Assembly: GCF_009695815.1 (NCBI RefSeq)
Contig: NZ_VUNE01000001.1
Coordinates: 248,001-312,000 of the forward strand
DNA: 64,000 nt
From: Peptostreptococcus porci
Lineage (GTDB): Bacteria; Bacillota; Clostridia; Peptostreptococcales; Peptostreptococcaceae
Direction of reading: 5' to 3'
Below, piece after piece: positions 27,168 to 36,213 of the stretch. Numbering within the stretch: the stretch's first letter is position 1; every line of letters starts with the position of its first letter. A program made the position numbers and the translations under genes. The notes under the pieces are model-generated. The model worked only from the letters and a program-made list of their open reading frames with translations. It had not been told where the DNA came from and ran no database searches.

Positions 27168-27910
27168 TTATCAAAAGTATGCCACCCGTTATATTGAAAC
27201 ACATCCGATTGCAGCAGTCCTGCTTGATATGGGTTTAGGAAAAACAAGTATCACGCTGACTGCACTTAATGACCTGCTTTTTGATTATTTTGATGCACAT
27301 CGTATTCTGGTAGTAGCACCTTTAAGGGTAGCAAGAAATACCTGGTCAGATGAAATTGAAAAATGGGATCACTTAAAAGACTTACAGTTTTCTATCGCAG
27401 TTGGCACAGAAACTGAAAGGCTGTCGGCTCTAAAGTAAAAAGCAGATATCTATATCATTAACCGAGAAAATCTTCAGAGGCTGATTGAGAAAAGTGGAGT
27501 TCCATTTGATTTTGATATGGTGGTTATTGATGAACTTAGTTCTTTCAAGAATCATCAAGCTAAGAGGTTTAAGTCACTGATGAAAGTAAGACCGAAAGTT
27601 AAAAGAATCGTAGGTCTTACGGGTACACCTTCAAGTAACGGACTTATGGATTTATTTGCAGAGTTCAAAATCTTAGATATGGGTGCAAGGCTTGGAAGAT
27701 TTATCGGTCAGTACAGAATGGCATATTTCAAGCCGGATAAAATGAATGGACCTATCGTTTACAGCTATAAGCCAATGCCAGGAGCAGAGAAAGCCATATA
27801 TGAAAAAATATCCGATATTACAATTTCCATGAAAGCAAAAGACCATTTGAAAATGCCTGAACTGATAAATTCAAAATATTTAGTGCATTTATCGGAAAAA
27901 GAAAAGAAGA
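27148..27910 (+). pseudogene. SNF2/DEAD-type helicase, N-terminal remnant
   Basis: Begins well (GGAGGT 8 bases before ATG; PHDYQKYATRYIE, LLDMGLGKTSITL, VVAPLRVARNTW) but carries a TAA at 27436-27438. The frame then continues with motif II VIDELSSFKN, motif III LTGTPSSNGLMDLFAEF and LVHLSEKEKKK, after which homology to SNF2 ends. The whole second RecA domain, normally another 200 or more residues, is missing: sequence runs directly into the tail of another gene in a different frame. One nonsense change plus one deletion. Confidence 0.8.
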
Positions 27911-28049
27911 AGCGGTTCTTGCAGCTAAGTCAAGAGATGGACATACAGATGAAGTCAAAGCAGTTATTTCTTCATTCGGTGTAGAAAAGCTGTCTGATAT
28001 TGACCCTTCACAGTATGAGGAACTCTTGCAGAAGGTGGAGGTGATTTGA
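27905..28049 (+). pseudogene. 3' remnant of an Rrp5-like phage gene
   Basis: In the frame after the SNF2 break, KEEAVLAAKSRDGHTDEVK, then SFGVEKLSDIDPSQYEELL ends at TGA 28047-28049. It matches the C-terminal tail of the small protein (often named 'rRNA biogenesis protein rrp5') that normally lies between the SNF2 and DUF2800 genes in clostridial phages, as I recall it. The 5' end is lost in the same deletion. Its stop overlaps the next ATG (TGATG). Confidence 0.6.
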
Positions 28050-29170
28050 TGGTGGCACACGCAATTTTGTCAGCCTCGGCAAGTCACAGATGGCTAAATT
28101 GTCCACCCTCTGCCAGGCTTTGTGCAGACAAAGAAGATAAAGCAAGTGAGTATGCCCTTCAAGGTACAGATGCACATACCCTTTGTGAACATAAACTCAA
28201 AAAGGCAATCGGGATGAAGAGCAGAAATCTCACAAACAGTCTTAGTTACTACGATGCCGAGATGGAAGAATGTGCAGAGGAATATGCAGGATTTTGTTCT
28301 TCTGTTGTAGAGAAAGTAAAGAAAAACTGTAAAGACCCAATTGTGCTGATTGAACAGAAACTTGATTTTTCGAAGTATGTTCCAGAGGGATTTGGTACTG
28401 GGGACTGCGTGATTATCGGAGATGGAACTCTTTATGTCATTGATTACAAGCACGGTAAAGGTGTGGAAGTGTCAGCAGAGAATAATCCTCAGATGATGTG
28501 TTACGCACTCGGAGCCTTGAATCTGTTTGACGGTATTTATGACATCAACGAAGTATCTATGACAATCTTCCAGCCTCGCAAGGAAAATATCAGTACATTT
28601 GTTATGGAAAAGGATGCACTTTATTCCTGGGCAGAGACTGTACTTGCACCAACGGCCAGACTTGCATTTGATGGCGAGGGTGATTTTAAGGAAGGAGAAC
28701 ATTGCCAGTTTTGTAAAGTAAAAGCTACTTGCAGAAAGCGAATGGAATACAACATGGAACTTGCAAAGTATGACTTTGAAATGCCTGCAACTCTTGAAGA
28801 TGCTGAAATTGCAGTTCTTTTAACAAGAGTGGATGAATTTATTTCATGGGCAACTGACATCAAAGAATTTGCATTGCAGCAGGCTATCAGCGGAACACAC
28901 TACGATGGGTTTAAGGTTATCGAGGGTCGTTCTAATCGTAAATATACCGATGAGGAGAAAGTGGCAGAAACTGTTACAAAGGCAGGACAGAATCCATATG
29001 AACAAAAGCTGCTAGGTATTACAGCTATGACCGCACTCCTCGGTAAGAAGAAGTTTGAAGAGCTGCTCGGCAGCTTGGTATATAAGCCACCTGGCAAACC
29101 AACACTCGTGCCGGAGAGTGATAAGCGTCCGGCAATGAATACAGCAAAAGATGATTTTAATGAAAATTAG
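28049..29170 (+). CDS. DUF2800 protein (Cas4/RecB-like nuclease)
   Basis: 373 residues. HAILSASASHRWLNCPPSARL is the DUF2800 start; the PD-(D/E)XK core is GTGDCVIIGDGTLYVIDYKHGKG (Asp, then DxK). C-terminal cysteines (CQFCKVKATC) match the iron-sulphur cluster of Cas4/AddB-type exonucleases. Likely 5'-3' exonuclease for phage recombination, paired with the DUF2815 protein. ATG 28049 follows GGAGGTGATTTG; a TTG one codon earlier is less likely. Confidence 0.88.
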   Translation: MVAHAILSASASHRWLNCPPSARLCADKEDKASEYALQGTDAHTLCEHKLKKAIGMKSRNLTNSLSYYDAEMEECAEEYAGFCSSVVEKVKKNCKDPIVLIEQKLDFSKYVPEGFGTGDCVIIGDGTLYVIDYKHGKGVEVSAENNPQMMCYALGALNLFDGIYDINEVSMTIFQPRKENISTFVMEKDALYSWAETVLAPTARLAFDGEGDFKEGEHCQFCKVKATCRKRMEYNMELAKYDFEMPATLEDAEIAVLLTRVDEFISWATDIKEFALQQAISGTHYDGFKVIEGRSNRKYTDEEKVAETVTKAGQNPYEQKLLGITAMTALLGKKKFEELLGSLVYKPPGKPTLVPESDKRPAMNTAKDDFNEN

Positions 29171-29182
29171 GAGGAATTTATT

Positions 29183-29746
29183 ATGGCAAATTTTAGTAAT
29201 CCGATGAAGGTAATCACAGGTCCAAACACAAGATGGAGCTACGCAAATGTATGGGAGCCTAAATCAATCAACGGTGGCGCACCTAAGTACAGTGTCAGCC
29301 TTATCATTCCAAAGTCAGATAAGGTAACAGTGGAGAAAATCAAGAAGGCAATTCAGGCTGCATACGAAGAAGGTCAGGGAAAGCTTAAGGGTAATGGCAA
29401 GACAGTACCTGCACTCTCTGTACTTAAAACACCTCTTCGTGACGGAGATTTGGAGCGTCCGGATGATGAGGCATATGCAAACAGCTACTTCATCAATGCA
29501 AATTATGCAACAGCACCTGGCATTGTAGATGTAGACAGAAATACCATCATTGATCGTAGCGAGGTCTATAGTGGTGTGTATGGCAGAGCATCTATCAATC
29601 TCTATGCATTTAACTCTAATGGTAATAAGGGTATTGCCTGTGGTCTTAACAATCTTCAGAAGATTAAGGACGGAGAACTTCTTGGTGGCAAGTCAAGAGC
29701 AGAGGACGATTTTGCAACAGATGTGGATGATGACTTCTTAAGCTAA
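29183..29746 (+). CDS. DUF2815 protein, likely single-strand DNA-binding
   Basis: 187 residues, DUF2815: GPNTRWSYANVWEPKSINGGAPKYSVSLIIPK split by short gaps, then NANYATAPGIVD, SGVYGRASINLYAFNSNGNKGIACGLNNLQKI. The last residues (DDFATDVDDDFLS) form an acidic tip like that of SSB and gp2.5 proteins, which bind partners through it. GAGGA precedes the ATG. It probably coats ssDNA for the adjacent nuclease, primase and polymerase. Ends at a terminator. Confidence 0.85.
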   Translation: MANFSNPMKVITGPNTRWSYANVWEPKSINGGAPKYSVSLIIPKSDKVTVEKIKKAIQAAYEEGQGKLKGNGKTVPALSVLKTPLRDGDLERPDDEAYANSYFINANYATAPGIVDVDRNTIIDRSEVYSGVYGRASINLYAFNSNGNKGIACGLNNLQKIKDGELLGGKSRAEDDFATDVDDDFLS

Positions 29747-29778
29747 GACAAATAAAGACAATAGTGACAGTAGTGGTG

Positions 29779-29811
29779 GTGGCAGTGTGATTCGTTGCAC
29801 TGTCACTTTTT
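29779..29811 (+). terminator. Terminator between DUF2815 and polymerase genes
   Basis: GTGGCAGTG (29779-29787) pairs with CACTGTCAC (29798-29806, one G-U) and five T follow. The polymerase binding site starts 4 bases later, so this divides the early operon or attenuates it. Confidence 0.8.
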
Positions 29812-29826
29812 GGTAGGAGCGTGATT

Positions 29827-31812
29827 ATGATGAAAGCAATTAGTATAGATTTGGAAACATACAGTGATGTGGATTTGCAGAAATGTGGAGTATATAAATA
29901 TGCTCAGTCGGACAACTTTGAAATATTATTATTCGGATATTCTGTGGACAGTGGAGAAGTTATTGTAGTAGACCTTGCACAGGGAGAAAATATTCCGAAC
30001 GAGATTGTAAAGGCACTCACAGATGAGAGTGCAATCAAGTGGGCATTTAATGCAGCATTTGAGAGGGTGTGTCTGTCTGAATATCTGAGAAGATATTACG
30101 AGAAGGACTTTAGATCATATAGCATAAATGAAGATACAGTTGGTGATTATCTTGACCCGTCATCGTGGAAATGCTCCATGATATGGTCAGCCTATATGGG
30201 TCTGCCGTTATCTCTTGCAGGAGCAGGTGCTGTGTTAGGTCTTTCTGAACAGAAACTAACAGAGGGAAAAGACCTCATCAGATATTTCTGTGTTCCGTGT
30301 AAGCCTACGAAGGTCAATGGCGGAAGAACAAGAAATCTTCCACTACATGATACAGAAAAGTGGGAGATGTTCAAAAAATATAACAAGCGAGATGTAGAGG
30401 TGGAAATGTCCATCCAGGAGAAACTTTCAAAGTTCCCTGTTCCTGAATTTGTATGGGAAGAATACCATCTTGACCAGGAAATTAATGACAGGGGCATTGC
30501 ACTTGATATGGCTGTAGTAAAGAATGCCATTTTATTTGATTCAAAGTCAAAGGCTGTACTCTCTGATAAAATGCAGGAATTAACGGGACTTGATAATCCA
30601 AACTCTGTGCAGCAGATGAAGCAGTGGCTTGCTGACAATGGGCTGAAAATGGGCAGTCTTGGCAAAAAGGAAGTGGCAGAAGTATTAAAGACTGCACCGG
30701 AGCCACTTCAAACCGTTCTTTCTCTTAGGCAGCAGCTCGCAAAATCATCGGTAAAGAAGTACCAGGCAATGGAGAATGCTGTGTGTAAGTACGGAAGAGC
30801 AAGGGGAATGTTCCAATTTTACGGGGCCAACAGAAGTGGCAGATGGGCAGGCAGACTTATACAACTGCAAAACCTTCCACAAAACCATATTACTGATTTA
30901 GCAGAGGCTCGTTCCCTGGTGGAGCAAGGCAACTATGATGCAATGAATATGCTTTACGATGATATTCCGGATACACTGTCGCAGTTAATCAGAACTGCAT
31001 TTGTGCCAAGAAAAGGTAAGAAATTTATTGTATCTGACTTCTCTGCCATTGAAGCAAGGGTTCTTTCACATCTTGCAGGAGAAAAATGGAGAGCGGATGT
31101 ATTTGCAAGTGGTGGAGACATCTATTGTGCATCAGCAAGTCAGATGTTTCATGTGCCTGTGGAAAAGCACGGGCAGAATGCTCACCTTAGACAAAAAGGC
31201 AAGATTGCGGAATTGGCACTTGGTTATGGTGGTTCGGTTGGTGCTTTGAAATCTATGGGAGCATTGGAGATGGGTCTTGCAGAAGAAGAACTTCAGCCAC
31301 TTGTGGATATGTGGCGAGAGGCTAATCCGAATATCGTGAAGTTCTGGTGGGAAGTTGACCGTGCTGTGAAGAAAGCCGTCAAGGAAAGAATGCCATCAAA
31401 GGTCGGCTCTGTCAGCTTTTCATATAAGAGCGGAATGTTGTTTATTGGACTTCCAAGTGGCCGTAATCTCTCATATGTAAAACCTAAGATGGGTGTGAAT
31501 CAGTTTGGGTCAGAGTCAGTGACCTATGAGGGAGTTGGTGATACAAAGAAGTGGGAACGAATCGAAAGCTATGGTCCTAAGTTCGTGGAGAATATCGTCC
31601 AGGCAATCAGCAAGGATATTTTGATGTATGCTATGAGGACTTTATCCCATTGCTTTATATGTGGTCATGTTCACGATGAACTAATCATTGAATGTGACAA
31701 GCGAGTGAGCCTTGCCGCTATCTGTGAACAGATGGGAAGAACTACACCTTGGATTGATGGTATTTTACTTCGTGCTGATGGTTACGAATGTAATTTTTAT
31801 AAAAAAGATTAA
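29827..31812 (+). CDS. Phage family A DNA polymerase
   Basis: About 661 residues. The N-terminal 3'-5' exonuclease part has SIDLETYSDVDL and WAFNAAFERVCL. Polymerase motif A is FIVSDFSAIEARVLSHLAGE, motif B RQKGKIAELALGYGGSVGAL and motif C HVHDELIIE. Smaller than bacterial Pol I and without a 5'-nuclease domain, as in phage forms. AGGAG (29815-29819) fits ATG 29827 or 29830; a GTG at 29821 is too close. Last replication gene; a conserved hairpin follows. Confidence 0.93.
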   Translation: MMKAISIDLETYSDVDLQKCGVYKYAQSDNFEILLFGYSVDSGEVIVVDLAQGENIPNEIVKALTDESAIKWAFNAAFERVCLSEYLRRYYEKDFRSYSINEDTVGDYLDPSSWKCSMIWSAYMGLPLSLAGAGAVLGLSEQKLTEGKDLIRYFCVPCKPTKVNGGRTRNLPLHDTEKWEMFKKYNKRDVEVEMSIQEKLSKFPVPEFVWEEYHLDQEINDRGIALDMAVVKNAILFDSKSKAVLSDKMQELTGLDNPNSVQQMKQWLADNGLKMGSLGKKEVAEVLKTAPEPLQTVLSLRQQLAKSSVKKYQAMENAVCKYGRARGMFQFYGANRSGRWAGRLIQLQNLPQNHITDLAEARSLVEQGNYDAMNMLYDDIPDTLSQLIRTAFVPRKGKKFIVSDFSAIEARVLSHLAGEKWRADVFASGGDIYCASASQMFHVPVEKHGQNAHLRQKGKIAELALGYGGSVGALKSMGALEMGLAEEELQPLVDMWREANPNIVKFWWEVDRAVKKAVKERMPSKVGSVSFSYKSGMLFIGLPSGRNLSYVKPKMGVNQFGSESVTYEGVGDTKKWERIESYGPKFVENIVQAISKDILMYAMRTLSHCFICGHVHDELIIECDKRVSLAAICEQMGRTTPWIDGILLRADGYECNFYKKD

Positions 31813-31827
31813 ATATGTGTCCAATTT

Positions 31828-31859
31828 CACCTCCTGCCGTGGCTACCATGTAGGAGGTG
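31828..31859 (+). ncRNA. Conserved hairpin, copy 2, covering a ribosome binding site
   Basis: CACCTCCT (31828-31835) pairs with AGGAGGTG (31852-31859) around the loop GCCGTGGCTACCATGT. The 3' strand of the stem is itself the ribosome binding site of the next gene, so folding would block translation. Copy 1 is at 23202-23233; the stems covary at two positions. T6 follows, so terminator action is also possible. Confidence 0.65.
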
Positions 31860-31865
31860 TTTTTT

Positions 31866-32093
31866 ATGTCAGCAAAAACAATAACAAGAGTGGAAGAACC
31901 GATATGTGTGGTAAGCACGATCGAGGGAGAAATTCGTGATGAGCAGCTTAAAAGGGATTATTACTATTTCTTAGCACAAAAATTATCAAAAGATATGCTT
32001 GAAAAAGGTCTTATTACTGCGGACGAATTCAACAAATTAGCTGAGAAAAACAAGCGAAAATTCTCCCCATATCTTGCTGAGATTATGCCTTAA
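31866..32093 (+). CDS. Small SHOCT-like protein preceding the recombinases
   Basis: 75 residues; LKRDYYYFLAQKLSKDMLEKGLITADEFNKLAEKNKRKFSPY is close to the SHOCT-like small proteins that precede serine recombinase clusters in Clostridia. The leucine/lysine helix with GLIT-x-EEF is the SHOCT pattern. Function unknown; a directionality or accessory factor is possible by position. ATG 31866 follows AGGAGG, which lies inside the hairpin described above. Confidence 0.7.
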   Translation: MSAKTITRVEEPICVVSTIEGEIRDEQLKRDYYYFLAQKLSKDMLEKGLITADEFNKLAEKNKRKFSPYLAEIMP

Positions 32094-32152
32094 ATAACTT
32101 GATATATATTGATTTGTACGGGAATATGGTCATGCAAAAGGAGGTCGAGTTG

Positions 32153-33700
32153 ATGAAAAGGATAACGAAGATCGAAGAAGATATTATCCAAAAGCAGAAG
32201 ATTAGAGTCGCAGCCTACTGCAGAGTTTCGACTGCAAGTGATGATCAGATTATTAGCCTTGATACACAAAAGGCACATTATGAAAGATATATCACATCCA
32301 ATGAAGATTGGGAGTATGCGGGCATATTTTATGACGAAGGAATCACCGGCACCAAGAAAGAATGCAGAAACGGACTGATGGCATTGATAAAAGCTTGTGA
32401 AGATGGAAAAATTGACAGGATAATTACAAAGTCCATCAGCAGACTTTCAAGAAGTACAACCGATTGTTTGGAATTTGTAAGAAAACTTCTTGCTCTAGGT
32501 GTTACAGTGGTTTTTGAAAAGGGAAATATAGACACAAGCAAAATGGAAAGTGAACTCATGCTATCAATTCTAAGTGGGTTAGCTGAAAGTGAATCAAGAT
32601 CCATTTCAGAAAATAACAAATGGTCAATTCAGAAGAAATTTCAAAATGGGACATTTGTTATATCCTATCCACCATATGGATATAAAAATGTTGGTGGTGA
32701 GATGACTGTGATTCCAGAACAGGCAATCATCGTAAAGCAAATTTTTGAGGATATCCTTAAAGGAGAAAGCACTCATTCCATAGCGAGTGCCTTAAATGAT
32801 AAAGGGGTGAAAACCAAAAAAGGGAGCAAGTGGTCAGCAGGAACGGTAAATGCAATTATTAAGAATGAGAAATATGTTGGTGATGTAATATGCCAAAAGA
32901 CTTATACGGATAGCGAATTTAACAGACATAGGAATGATGGGAATCTTACGCAGTACTTATGGGAAAATCATCATTAACCAATCATAGACCGTGACACCTT
33001 CTCCAAAGCAAATACGATGCTTTTGCAAAGAGCAAAGGAAAAGGGCAATGGAATTAATACAGAACGATATCAAAATAGATATGCACTTTCCAGCAAAGTA
33101 ATATGTGCAGAATGTGGTGGTGTATTTAAAAGAAGAAAACACTACAAGCCAAGCGGTGATTATATTGCCTGGTGCTGTAATAATCACATCAATCATACAA
33201 AGCCTTGTTCCATGAAGTATATTACTGATGACGCTATCAAGGCTGCCATTCTTACCATGAAAAATAAGCTGATTTTTGCAGAAGATATTCTTCTAAAACC
33301 ACTTCTTTACAGCTTACAAGGATTTGATGACAAAGACAGACTTCTGAATATTGAGGCGATAGAAAATCAACTGGAGAAAGTTACAGAGGAACGTCAAGTG
33401 CTGGCAAGCCTTATATCAAGTGGATTATTAGAACCAGGCATGGCAAGTAGCGAAAACAATAAGCTGAATGCAAGGGAAAGACAGCTCAATGCTGAAAAAG
33501 ACAGCATTATGAATTCTGTTCTTGGAGACAGAGATAAAATTCGAGAGCTGGAAAAACTGATGAAACATCTGCCACAAGAAATGACTGCCGATGATTTTTT
33601 CTCATAGTTTGTAGACAAAATCTTAGTACTTTCAAGAGAAGAGATTCAGCTTGAATTAAAATGCGGTCTGAAACTAAAAGAAAGGTTGGTGGCAAAATGA
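32153..33700 (+). pseudogene. Large serine recombinase 1, two in-frame stops
   Basis: One frame from ATG 32153 (AAGGAGG upstream) to TGA 33700, interrupted by TAA 32975-32977 (after ENHH, where homologues have Glu-Pro-Ile) and TAG 33605-33607. The catalytic domain has [15 protein letters not shown] (nucleophile Ser) and KSISRLSRSTTDCLEFV; the recombinase domain has PPYGYKN and TVNAIIKNEKYVGD; the zinc ribbon is CAECGGVF with CCNN. Truncated first product would keep the catalytic domain but lose the zinc ribbon and coiled coil. About 515 codons, the usual size. Confidence 0.85.
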
Positions 33701-34122
33701 AGCATATACCATATGGGTACTTGATTGTAGATGGAAAGGCTGCGGTGGATGAAGAAAAAGCAAAATGCGTTAAAACTCTATTTGAAGAATACACAAAGGG
33801 CCTTGGACTTATCGAATCTGTCAAAAGAGCAGGGCTTAAAATGTATCATGGAAGTGTTGGAAGAATTCTTAGAAATACGCACTATCTTGGTGATGATTAC
33901 TATCCACAGATTATTGATAAGGTGACCTTTGACAAAGCTGAGGAGATGAGAAGAAAAAAGGCAGCAAGCCTTGGCAGAGTAAGAGAACTAAAGGAAGATG
34001 AAAAAATAGTTATAGCTACCCAATTTACGGTTCCAAGGATTGAAAGGAAATACAAAGATCAATTTTTGCAGGCTGAATATGTTTATAGTCAAATTGAAAG
34101 TGTGGTGAATTCAGATGAATAG
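33697..34122 (+). CDS. Serine recombinase-like small protein (middle of cluster)
   Basis: 141 residues with no catalytic domain: [66 protein letters not shown], split here by gaps, correspond to the central 'recombinase' DNA-binding domain of large serine recombinases. Such short middle genes are usual in the three-gene recombinase clusters of clostridial elements. The start overlaps the stop of gene 1 (ATGA) and the end overlaps gene 3 by 8 bases. It may help DNA binding or choice of direction. Confidence 0.8.
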   Translation: MKHIPYGYLIVDGKAAVDEEKAKCVKTLFEEYTKGLGLIESVKRAGLKMYHGSVGRILRNTHYLGDDYYPQIIDKVTFDKAEEMRRKKAASLGRVRELKEDEKIVIATQFTVPRIERKYKDQFLQAEYVYSQIESVVNSDE

Positions 34123-35680
34123 AAGTGTTACAGTAATTCCACCTAAACGAAGGGTTGGAAATACCATCGCAAAGGAAGAAAAGCCAAAGCTGAAGGTTGC
34201 GGCATATTGTCGTGTTAGTACAGATAGCGAGGAGCAAGCATCAAGCTATGAAATGCAGGTAGAGCATTATAAGGCATTTATACAAAAAAACGAAGAATGG
34301 CAATTTGCGGGAATATTTGCAGACGACGGGATCAGCGGTACCAATACAAAGAAAAGAAGCGAGTTTAACAGAATGATTGAAGAGTGTATGGCTGGTCATA
34401 TTGATATGATTATCACAAAATCCATCAGTCGATTTGCCAGAAACACCATGGATTGTCTTAATTATATTCGAAAATTAAAGGATAAGAACATTCCCGTTTT
34501 CTTTGAGAAAGAGAACATTAATACAATGGATGCAAAGGGCGAGGTGTTGCTCACGATTATGGCATCGCTTGCACAACAGGAATCAGAATCCTTAAGCAAG
34601 AATGTAAAGCTTGGACTTCAGTTTCGATATCAGAATGGAGAAGTACAAGTAAACCATAATCGCTTTATGGGATATACCAAAGACGATGGTGGAAATTTAG
34701 TCATTGAGCCAAGGGAAGCAGAAATCGTAAAGCGAATATATCTCGAATATCTACAAGGGGCAAGTCTTAAGCAAATCGGGGATGGACTTGAAAGGGATGG
34801 CATTTTAACGGCAGCAGGTAAACCAAGGTGGTGTCCCGAAAGTGTTAAAAAGATACTCACCAATGAAAAATATATCGGTGATGCACTTCTTCAAAAGACC
34901 TATACCATAGACGTTCTTACCAAAAAACGAGTAAAGAATAACGGACTTGTGCCACAGTATTATGTAGAAAACAGCCATGAGGCAATTATTCCAAGGGAGT
35001 TATATGCTCAGGTTCAGGAAGAACTATTAAGACGAGCCAATCTTCATAGTGGAAAAGACAGAAAGAAAAGAGTTTACAGTTCTAAATATGCACTATCAAG
35101 CATTTGCTATTGCTCAAAATGTGGAGATATCTACAGAAGGACGGCTTGGAACAATCGTGGGAAAAAGCATAATGTATGGAGATGCGTCAATAGAATTGAA
35201 AGAGGACCGGATATATGTGATGCACCGACAGTCGAGGAAGAGGAACTTAAAGCAGCAGTGGTTCGAGCCATCAATCAAGTTTTAGGTGGCAAGGATGAGA
35301 TGCTCGAAACCTTAGAAGAAAATATAAGAACGGTTCTGGCACTTGGGGATGATAATTCTTTAGAAAGTATCAACGAGCGAATGGAAGAGCTGCAAAAAGA
35401 ACTCTTAAAGATCGCCAATGCCCATAAGGATTACAGTGACCTTGCAGATGAAATTGACAGGCTTAGGGAACAAAAACAGAATTTAATGACAAAGAGTGCT
35501 GAGCGAGAAGTCTTGAAACAGAGGGTGGCAGAAATGAAGGAGTTCCTAAACGAGCAGATTGGAAAAATTGAAGAATACGATGAAAGCCTGGTTAGAAGAA
35601 TACTTGAGAAAGTAACGATTTATGATAGCTATTTCACGATGAAATTTAAATCTGGGGTTAGTGTAGATATTAGAAGATAA
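34115..35680 (+). CDS. Large serine recombinase 3 (intact)
   Basis: 521 residues, complete. Catalytic domain with [21 protein letters not shown] (Ser nucleophile) and [17 protein letters not shown]; central domain with [27 protein letters not shown]; zinc ribbon CYCSKCG, WRCVNR, CDAP; C-terminal coiled coil ([23 protein letters not shown]) with [18 protein letters not shown]. The likely integrase of the phage-like element, as its partner gene 1 is broken. Ends the more G+C-rich module; a terminator follows. Confidence 0.92.
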   Translation: MNRSVTVIPPKRRVGNTIAKEEKPKLKVAAYCRVSTDSEEQASSYEMQVEHYKAFIQKNEEWQFAGIFADDGISGTNTKKRSEFNRMIEECMAGHIDMIITKSISRFARNTMDCLNYIRKLKDKNIPVFFEKENINTMDAKGEVLLTIMASLAQQESESLSKNVKLGLQFRYQNGEVQVNHNRFMGYTKDDGGNLVIEPREAEIVKRIYLEYLQGASLKQIGDGLERDGILTAAGKPRWCPESVKKILTNEKYIGDALLQKTYTIDVLTKKRVKNNGLVPQYYVENSHEAIIPRELYAQVQEELLRRANLHSGKDRKKRVYSSKYALSSICYCSKCGDIYRRTAWNNRGKKHNVWRCVNRIERGPDICDAPTVEEEELKAAVVRAINQVLGGKDEMLETLEENIRTVLALGDDNSLESINERMEELQKELLKIANAHKDYSDLADEIDRLREQKQNLMTKSAEREVLKQRVAEMKEFLNEQIGKIEEYDESLVRRILEKVTIYDSYFTMKFKSGVSVDIRR

Positions 35681-35694
35681 CAGAGTACTAGGGT

Positions 35695-35721
35695 ACCTTG
35701 CAGCATTGCAGGGTGTTTTTT
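35695..35721 (+). terminator. Terminator after the recombinase cluster
   Basis: ACCTTGCA (35695-35702) pairs with TGCAGGGT (35707-35714, one G-U), loop GCAT, then G and six T. The GGTGTTTTTTCGTTGTAGA end has a close match upstream of the second XRE gene near 40.88 kb. Confidence 0.75.
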
Positions 35722-35758
35722 CGTTGTAGAAAGTTCATCTGTACGTCACGTGCCAGTC

Positions 35759-35787
35759 TTGTATTTTTGCAAATTGTATGTTATAAT
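35759..35787 (+). promoter_or_regulatory. Extended -10 promoter for XRE gene 1
   Basis: TTGTAT (35759-35764), 17-base spacer and TGT-TATAAT (hexamer 35782-35787). Confidence 0.6.
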
Positions 35788-35802
35788 AAATTATCTTATT
35801 TG

Positions 35803-35816
35803 TGTTAGAACTAACA
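35803..35816. promoter_or_regulatory. Palindromic operator candidate for XRE gene 1
   Basis: TGTTAGAACTAACA, a perfect 6-base inverted repeat with an AA centre, about 16 bases after the -10 and 26 before the ATG; a further GTTAG half-site follows. Fits self-repression by the XRE protein. Confidence 0.5.
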
Positions 35817-35841
35817 AGAGTTAGGAATAGGAGCGACATAT

Positions 35842-36054
35842 ATGATTAAAAACAATATAGAAGTAGATGTAAAAGTAAAGTGCATAGAGAATGGAATTAC
35901 GCAGGCACAGCTTGCGGAAACAATCGGAACAACAGGTCAGTACGTCAATCGCATCATCAAAAAGCAAGACGGTGTTGTAAATAAGACTTTTGTACAGATG
36001 CTTGAGGCTTTGGGGTATGATGTTGAACTGATTTATGTAAAAAGAGAGGGATAA
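35842..36054 (+). CDS. XRE-family regulator 1 (ApeA cassette)
   Basis: 70 residues: KNNIEVDVKVKCIENGITQAQLAETIGT, then TGQYVNRIIKKQDGVVNKTF with a helix-turn-helix in the middle. Nearly the same protein is encoded at 40973-41188, about 80% identical by eye. ATAGGAG precedes the ATG. It heads the cassette carrying the ApeA-like gene; the copy at 41 kb heads a DUF262 gene. Likely a repressor of the defence gene behind it. Confidence 0.9.
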   Translation: MIKNNIEVDVKVKCIENGITQAQLAETIGTTGQYVNRIIKKQDGVVNKTFVQMLEALGYDVELIYVKREG

Positions 36055-36079
36055 GTTCGGATTTGACGAGGCAAATGCT

Positions 36080-36190
36080 ATGGATATGAGTTTTAATATT
36101 GGTAAAGCATTTCACGACCGCTTGGCATCAAATATAGGGTTGGATAAATACCAATACATTGTGGAACAGGTAAATAATATTAGAACATAA
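36080..36190 (+). CDS. Possible 36-residue ORF between regulator and ApeA-like gene
   Basis: Encodes MDMSFNIGKAFHDRLASN and another 18 residues, ending IRT. GAGG lies 9 bases upstream and upstream codons in frame (FDEANA) also look coding, so it may be a gene remnant instead. Not recognised. Confidence 0.3.
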   Translation: MDMSFNIGKAFHDRLASNIGLDKYQYIVEQVNNIRT

Positions 36191-36213
36191 ATAACGGGAA
36201 GGAATGGTGATGC

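Noticed and set aside
22662-35680. A complete inducible prophage
   Set aside because: Only replication, regulation and recombinase genes are present; no terminase, portal, capsid, tail or lysis genes, and helicase and recombinase genes are broken.
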